DNA of 64,000 nt. It comes from Bedellia somnulentella (taxonomy: Eukaryota; Arthropoda; Insecta; Lepidoptera; Bedelliidae). The translations under genes were made by a program, and so were the position numbers. The stretch covers positions 14,462,401 to 14,526,400 of the forward strand of contig OY755175.1 of the NCBI GenBank assembly GCA_963576735.1, given 5' to 3'. This document shows, in pieces, positions 36,801 to 45,800 of this stretch. The notes under the pieces were generated by a model, which did no database searches, was not told the DNA's origin, and was given only the letters and a program-made list of their open reading frames with translations. How positions within the stretch are numbered: position 1 is the first letter of the stretch; every line of letters begins with the position of its first letter.

Positions 36801-39800
36801 CGAATACTCCTGTCTCTCCTTCGAAAAAATACGCTGTAAAAACTATCTTTTATTTTCATATATACCCTTTTAGCAATGATCGAAATTCGTTATTAATTAC
36901 TTACATTGATTGAACGCTAATGCAGGCACGTATATTACCATTGGTAAATATAACACCTGAAACAAACAAATGGAAACAGTTATTCTCTTATCAACTAAAT
37001 TCTATGCGGTTTTAGTGTTAATGGCTGAAAATATAAGAAATGTTTAATAGTGTAGTTGAAAATGTAATGTAATATATTATCAAAACTTTGGTATGATAGG
37101 TAGGTGGGAAGAAAAGTTTGCATTTGTCATATTATTCATACGTATAAATGATTTTACAAATATATTGGGGTCGTTAATAATAACATAACATAAACGTTAA
37201 CGCCGAATATCCCCGAAGGTGTTGGCAGAAGTACTAATACTTCTGAACATCACGTGACTTTGTCACCCGGTGTTCAGAGTACCCACGTTTTGCATGGACA
37301 GTGTACTCACGTGATAGGGGGCAGGCCTATCGCCGTTTTGTACGAATACACTGTCACATGACAAAGTACAACTCAGTCATGTGGGTTTCTTCACGATGTT
37401 TTCCCTCACCGTTAACAACCATGATAAATTAACCACACATTTGTCTTTAGAAAAGACAAATTTGTGTAGGCCCGACCCGGGATTTGAACACTAGTCGCTT
37501 GCACGTTAACCGGTGTTCTACCCATTGAGCTATCACGTCGTTTTTAATGTAATGTCGTCGTTAATAATGAAAAATAATATCAGCAAATTCATAAATACAG
37601 TGTAGTGGCATAAATGGCTAAGGGTCATAACGTTAGTGCGCTGGACTGTTGTTGTTGTTGTTATATATAATAATAAAACTATTTAAAAGTCCATTTTATT
37701 TAGTCCAGTTTCTTCCCGTTAGAATCATAAGCTTTAGTTATTGTTGGGCCGTATGTCTCATCAAAACCATTGATAAATATCCTTTATTTCAAAAGCTCAT
37801 GAGAATTTCTTAATCTAAAGCTATGACTTAATCCTAAATGTCTCCAAATTTATCTAGTGTATGTATGTGTTTTTAAATAAGGGAGGCTACTATAAAGTTC
37901 ATAATCGTAAGGAGCAGTGAACTTACCTCATCAAACAGGAAAAGTATTGAAGCAATTGTCCGTATATGCCGGTTAAATCTTAGCTCTAGGTACTGAAAAG
38001 AAGACATGAAACATTAGTGTTTTATTTATTACTCAAAGAATTTGCATAATTATAATTAAGTAATGTAATAGATATCAAGTTAGTCCCTAATTTAATTAGT
38101 AGGTAGACAATAACACAGATAAAAAATAATCATCTAAATTCATTAGAATATTCTTCATCAGCGGAACCCAACTGGCAACCTTTGGACCTAGCGCTAGCAA
38201 CTAGATGCATAACCATTACATCATGGCTGATTCTCCGGATGAATTATGATATCTGAATAAACCCATACCTTATGCAGGGTGGTCTTAATCTTGTTTGGAT
38301 TTTATTCTAATGTTTTCCAATACTAAGAACGAATAAAACCATTTTATGCTGTTAGCTAAAATACTTTACTCTTTTACTTTTAAATTGTTGATTACTTGGT
38401 TTTTACAAACAAATCATTAGCTTTCTGCAACCATATGCTTTGCGTTGAATTAATATATGCAGTTTATACAAAGCAAATATATGTGTTACCGTAAAAGTGC
38501 ATAAATTTTGATTGCACATTTAACAAGTTATTGGGCTTTGTCCGATTAAGTCTAGTTAACTAGATAAAAAATATCCTGGAGTTAATACCACGAGCCATTA
38601 CTTTCTACGAATTAACATGATCTATAGATCAATCAAAATTTGTACTGCCATAGTATGTATGCACTTATTATGATCCCTAACATACAATTCAGTCCACAAT
38701 CGGATGTAATAAGTTTCCTGAAATATGTCTACAATTGATGGTAAAAAATTACTCGCATTGTAACCTTGATCTTCAGCGTATGGCCTAGAATTACTTGCGT
38801 CATATTCAGCAGTGATTGATTATGATAAGAACGTGACATTATGATATATTTTTATGCTTGTGACCCCACAACAAAGAATCTCTCGTTATAAAATAATCTA
38901 TCATAAAAACGTTTGGAACAGTTTTACTTAGTAACAGTTTTTGAATATAGAAAACTATCAAAGGAATATTCTTACACTATAGATTATTTATATAGGCTTT
39001 AGGCGGAATTTTTAATTCCCTAGCTCTGGTTACCCCTTCAAGGGATTTATAGCCATATGTATATATATGTATGTTTAGGCTATTTAACTCAATATTGCCC
39101 CAAATTAAATGTAGGACTAATTAGGCCCGTGCATTCGTCTTTTCTTAAATGAAATGTGTGGATTATGAACAAGGAGAAATAAGCAAAAGACAGTATATCT
39201 ATTAAAAGTTAAAATCATGAACTTAAGATCTACCAGTCCAAACAAAATCTGGTCACTCTGAATATTAGTAGAGTAAAATCGATGCTATGAGAGGATCAAT
39301 GCAAGAAATTTGAATGTATATCACTGATTATATTTATTACTAAAACTCGTACAACTGATACAACAGTATCTATTGTGCGTGAAGATTTCCTTAATTAAAA
39401 TTATTAGCTATGTCAGCTTTGTTGGACTTTAACCACGGAATACGTAAGTATCTTCAATATTAATTGAACTGTTCGTTGTCGGTTTTCTATTTGCATCTGT
39501 TTGTTTGTATTCTATTTGTTTCAGTATTCACAACAATATTTGGTTCTTCATTTACTTATTACTTGTCACATATCTTTAATCAAACTTAATTTGGTTTTAT
39601 TGGATTTGGATTCGCATCGCTAATTTTTCATCGCTGTGTTTTATTGTATTATTATATTTAAAAGTTTGTAATGTAAGGTTATGTGATCGTGTGAGGAATG
39701 ACGTGAATCGTGAAAGGTGTGGTGTAAAAGATGATATTGTAAGAAAGATAGAAAAAGGAATGTTGAGATGGTTTGGGCACATAGAGAGGATGAAAGACAG

Positions 39801-42800
39801 TAAAGTGGTGAAAGAGATCTATAGAACCAATGTGGAAGGTAATGTTAGTAGAGGACGACCTCGGAGGACACATTTAGATCAAATAGAAAATGTGCTCAAA
39901 AAGGCAGGTGTCCGAAGTACGAAGAATAAAAGAACATGTATAAAAAGATTGATGGATGTGAATGAAGCTAGAGAGGTTTGCCAGGATCGTACAAAGTGGC
40001 GATCGATAGCTCTTCCTACCCCAATGGGAACTAACGGCGTTAGAATATGTATGTATGTATGTATGTTTTATTGTAAAAATATATATTGATGACAGAAAAA
40101 AACCTTCTTTCCTCTTTTATTACCGATGATTAAAGTACCTTCTATGATTAATTAATGTAACTAGGAGTTAAACCAGTTACTTCTCTAAATAATAGCAACT
40201 TCATATATCAATCTACTAAACCATATAGGCCACGGGCCAACATTACGAACGGATCAAGAATCACTTATACCTGTTTCACATAGCATACATATCCCTATAC
40301 ATCAAACAATAAAACAATTACTAACAAACCCCCTCACCTCATAGGAAGAAGACAGTTTCAAGTTGAAGAACACGGGTATGTAGACGAGGGCGACCACCAC
40401 GCAGCTGGCCGCCACCGCCACCACCACCAGCCAGTACTGGCTGCCGTAGTTGAAGATCTCCGCCGGCGTGCCCAGGATCGTCACACCTGACACGAAGCTA
40501 ACACTATTTTACTACGTGTCCAGACGCGGTGGCGTTGCAAGGAAATCTTATGTTATGGTCAAAATCCTATAACAGTCCGAATTCCCCCACTCAACTTCCA
40601 AAAGTGGCTGAGGAATTTCTAATTCCTTAGCTCTGGCTACCACTTTTAAGGATTTATAGCCGTGAGTATGTGTATGTGTGTATGTATGTAGTTGGAATTC
40701 ATGCAATGTAGTAGGTGCGCAAAGGAAATAGTCTAGAATCGGATTAGATCTAACTAACATGATAAGTACAATACTCATAAATAGTAGTGACAATCTAGAC
40801 TAGTCATTGCTTATGGGTTTATACAAAAAAGCTCATGCTCATGGTCATGGTCAGAAAATGCTCATGGGTTATACAAAAAAGGGGTCACTTAAAGAAAGCT
40901 TCGTTCCAAGGAGTCTGCAATGCGGTATGCAAAGTTTGATAAAAGTGATGCTGACTACAAAACTATTTTTAAACCTATAGAATGGCAAAAACCTTATTTT
41001 TAAGATGTTAAATAAATATAACACAGTGATTGTGTTTGTTTTGACAAAAAGTGCAAACGAGTTTAACCTTGAATCTTCTTCCAAATGAGCTCTTGCAGTT
41101 TATTAATAAATTAAGGAAAATCATAGGTTCATCTAATTTAATAATATCATTTGAGATCACGCATTCTGGAAACTTTTTGCAATCAACCGCACTTTTATAA
41201 AACGTTTCATTTAATTTTTATTTCACTACGTGATTTTGAGATTGATTTTTAAGATATTTTTAAGTTGCGGTAACTTTAAAATACCATAACTAGCTAATTC
41301 GTTATTGTAAAGGATAAATATTGAAAATACAGTAGTCTGCTATAGACATACATACACATACATATACTCACGGCTATAAATCCCTAGATGGGGTAGCCAG
41401 AGCTGAAGAATTAGAAATTCTTCAGCCACTTTTAGAAGTTGCGTGGGGAAAAGGTGGTAAAAATAAAGGTTGTTGGTGATGGGTCTCCAACCGCATCGCC
41501 CAAAAATCCCTTAAAATGCCCCAATACCGTTAGTCGCCTCTTACGTACACCCACCGGAAGACATGGGGTAGTGCTATTCTAAGCCGACACTACACAGCTA
41601 TTAACTTTAAAATACCATAACTAGCTAATTCGTTATTGTAAAGGATAAATATTGAAAATACAGTAGTCTGCTGTAGAATAATAATTAAAATAAACAGTTA
41701 CGCAGGAAAATTAAAAATCCATATAAGTTTATTTAGTTCGCATGCGTATAATAAAACATATCCAAACGATCACTTCAATAGCCTTAGATTCCTTCATTTC
41801 CTCGCACGACACAAAGGGAACGAGATAGTCATTATAAATAAAGTATACATACAAAAGGTATTCATATAGCTCTAGAATAACAGTTTACTTCGTTAAACAC
41901 TTATCACAGGCTTATTAGCTAAGTGACACAAGGCTTGGAGGCCGCAACTCTCATTTAGATCCGTGGTATGTGCCAAGCCTTTGCTTTATATATCTTTAAA
42001 GGAAAACTAGATAAAGAAACCAACATACGTATATATGCTATATATTTTTTCTGCTTTGATTGAGGTGGGATTCAATTAAAGGTAACTAAAAGGCAACTCA
42101 AAACAACTAAAGCTTAACAATTATTATTTATGCACATACACAGTTTCGACTTTTATTTGGTTAAAAACGATTTTAATACATTTGCATTAAAAGTGAAATT
42201 CTGCATAAATAATTACTAACTTACCTAGCTATGAGAGACATCGCTATAGGAAAAGTGGAGAGCTTGTTTCCTCCGAGCAGGTAGTCTCGGACATCCCTGA
42301 TGGCCCGTTTCTGTGAGGACAGCACACAGTACCATATTCCACCGGCACAGGACACGAAAACTAACGCTCCAAATACCACGTAATCCGTCGCACTGAAGCC
42401 CCTCTCTGTTGTCGTAAAGGACGTCATATTTAATTGGATTTCCTGGACGAAAAGAAACATCATCATATTATATTCATTACCATTATACAAAAAATATCTT
42501 AAAAAGAGGTTTTGGAACAACAAGGAAAATTTTGCGATTCATTTCCGCGCATCAAAAATTGTAATTTTGCTAATGGAAAGAAATGAGATAGTACCATATT
42601 GAGGTAAAACTTCACTTTTTAAACAACAAACACCATGAATGAAAACGCATTCATATTATTAACTTAAAAATTAAAAATACTATTATAACTATGTTGATTA
42701 CTATTTTCAGGTTCTTGTTTACGCTGAGGCTGTCAATAAAACAATTGTCAGAGAGGTGTTCAATAAAACAATTGTCATAGTGTGGTGATATAAGATGTCT

Positions 42801-45800
42801 TTTGGGTCTAAGTTTTGGGTATATAATAAAATTTATTAATGCAATAATTAATTTGTAAACAGATCTCTAACTCTACCAACACAATAATAATAAGTTGGCC
42901 AAATCTGCCAGATGTTCCGTAGCACGTAACGGAGAGATGGGATATTTTTATACATTCATCTACTCACGCCACTAATTCCCATAAGGTTAGGCAAGCAAGA
43001 GTATCGATCGCCACTTTGTACGATCCTGACAAATTCCCCCAATTTTAATTCTGCTTAATTCGTACGCCTGTTTTTTGATCGAATTAATAATTTGATGGTT
43101 GCTGGAACGGAATCTCTGGCAAGGTGTGTGTTAACGAGTTTCTTACGGGTTCTTCTCACAACAATACGAATCCGAAGTAGATTTTGATTTAAATAATACG
43201 TAAGTTATTTTTGTGACATGCAAAAAACAGAGAATAAATCTTTTTATTTTCAAATAAGTAAATGATTTTTATCTTTATCTTTCAATGAACTAAAAACATA
43301 CTAAATTATTTCTTTATATGATATTTTTTTTAACAGTTAACAAATATGCGATGACGTCTCTACGCGTTAACTGTTATCTTTAAACTGGCATTTTTTTAAT
43401 TCGGTTAAGTGCTTATAATTAGCTACCATTCTATTCTCATGGCCTTAACTCCCCAAAAGGGGTAGCCAGAGATTCAAAATTAGAAATCACTCTGCGATTT
43501 TGAAAGTTGAGTGTTGAAGAGATAATAATGTAAATGTTTGTTATTGATGAGATTATTTCTTTTTTTAGTTCTGCAAGTCACCCAGCACCTACATAGTTGA
43601 TTCAATCAAATAAACTTCACAAATAAAATAAATAAAACGCGTTTCCAAGCCATAATGTATAATTTTTTCCTATATGTATATACAATATTGGTGACAGAAG
43701 TGGATTTGAAGATGCCAGTTATGCCGAAGGAAGACGGAAGAGAGGGTGTGAAGACACGCGCTCAGAAAGCCGCAGAGGGTGAACAGCTGTCGGAAATGAG
43801 GTCATCGGTCACGAACCCTCGGAGTGACATTCCAGAGGAGACGTCCGCGGTGACTAACGCGCCGTCTACATCAACGGCGCCGGCGGCCGCAATTAATACT
43901 GACTTGGCGATGATAGTTGAAATGTTTCAAAGCATGCGTGAAGCACAACAAAGCATACAGGATGTTGTGAAAAACATACATTCGGAGGTACAGGGTGTTG
44001 TGAAACAAGAAGTTCGTGAGTTGCGCGAGGAACAGCAAACTAAGTTCTCACAAGTTCTCACTGCGGTCAATGAAGTCAGTGGTCGGGTGGTTACTGTGGA
44101 AAAAGACGTAGAGCAGATGAAGGAGCAGGTAACCACTATTGAGAAAGATATCGATGACATGAAGACCGACTTCCGCGGAATGGAGAAAAGGGTTCTGCAG
44201 CTTGAATCACGACCGGTCAAGGTTGTCTCCGGTGAGAATGTAGTAGCTGTCCATGGTCCTCGTGTGAAGGTTCCTCCCTACGACGGAACAACATCCTGGT
44301 CGGCGTATAGACATCAGTTCCAGACTGTTGCGGCTGCCAATGGTTGGACTGATGAACAGTGTTTGACTGCACTGACGGTGGCGCTCCGAGGTCAAGCACT
44401 GTCAGTAATAGAGGCGCTGCCGACTCCGAGTGGTGGTTTCAAGGACCTGCTGGATGCGTTGGAGTCTCGCTATGGAGAGCGACACCTGGAGCACGTGTTC
44501 CGCGCTCAGCTGCGTGATAGGGTCCAGCGTTCCGGAGAGGGACTTCAGCAGTGGGCCCTTGAAATCGAGAAGCTCGTCCGCAAGGCCTATCCCAGTGTAG
44601 ATCCGAAGACGGTGGAAATGAACCTGGTGCAAGCATTCGTCGACGGCATCAGAGATATCGAAGTGAGAACAGCGGTGAGACTTCAACACCACACGTCTCT
44701 CAAGGATGCCTTGGCGAACGCTCTAGAAGTTGAAGCTTGCCGCCAGGATACGCGCCAAACTCATCGACTTCGTGAGATTGCGGAAGCAAATGAGGACGTC
44801 AAGGTCATTAAAGCACCCGTCGGAAGGAGTACTGGACCGATTTGTTATGGCTGCGGGAAAAGGGGCCATTTGAGATTAAGTTGCCCGCTGAGGAAGGAAG
44901 AGCACCTACAATTGGTCGTGCCCAGAGCCAAGGTTAAAGATGTACTGCGGGAAACACATGACGGTGTTTCGGGCGGGCATCTTGGGGTAAATCGTACGTT
45001 GCAGAAGGTTCGTGCGAAGTTTTACTGGCTTCATTGTAGGGACGACGTACAGGACTGGTGCCGGAAATGTACAACGTGTGCCGCGGTGAAAGGTCCGCAG
45101 ACCCGGAGTAGAGGGGGATTACGGTTGTACAATGTGGGAGCTCCCTGGGAGAGGATTGCCGTTGATGTGGCTGGACCGTTTCCACAATCAGAGTCCGGAA
45201 ATAAATATTTCATGGTGGTGATGGATTACTTCACTAAGTGGCCTGAAGTGTTTGCCATACCCAATCAAGAAGCAATAACTGTGGCTACAAAACTGGTTGA
45301 GGAAGTGATCTGTCGATTTGGCGTGCCCCTGGAGATACACTCTGACCAGGGAAGAAATTTTGAGTCACAAGTATTTCAAGAGGTGTGCAAACTACTTGGA
45401 ATGCATAAAACCAGGACGACGCCATATCATCCTCAGTCAGATGGAATGGTGGAGGGGTTCAACCAAACACTGGAGAGACAGTTGGCGAGGATGGTTGAAA
45501 AACATCAGAAGGACTGGGACAAACACATTCCATTATTTTTACTGTCTTACCGGTCAGCTGTTCACAATAGCACGAAGGAAACACCTGCTTTCGTCAATTT
45601 CGGAAGAGAGCTACGATTGCCTGTAGATTTGTTGACAGGAGGGTCACTAGATGAGCCGCAGAGTGTAACTGAATATGTAAGCGATTTGAGGGAAAGAATG
45701 CAAGATGTACATTCCCTAGTGCGTGAAAATGGTTTACATGCTAGTGAAAAGATGAAAACCAGATATGACCGTAAAGCTAACACGCCGCGTTTCGAAGAGG

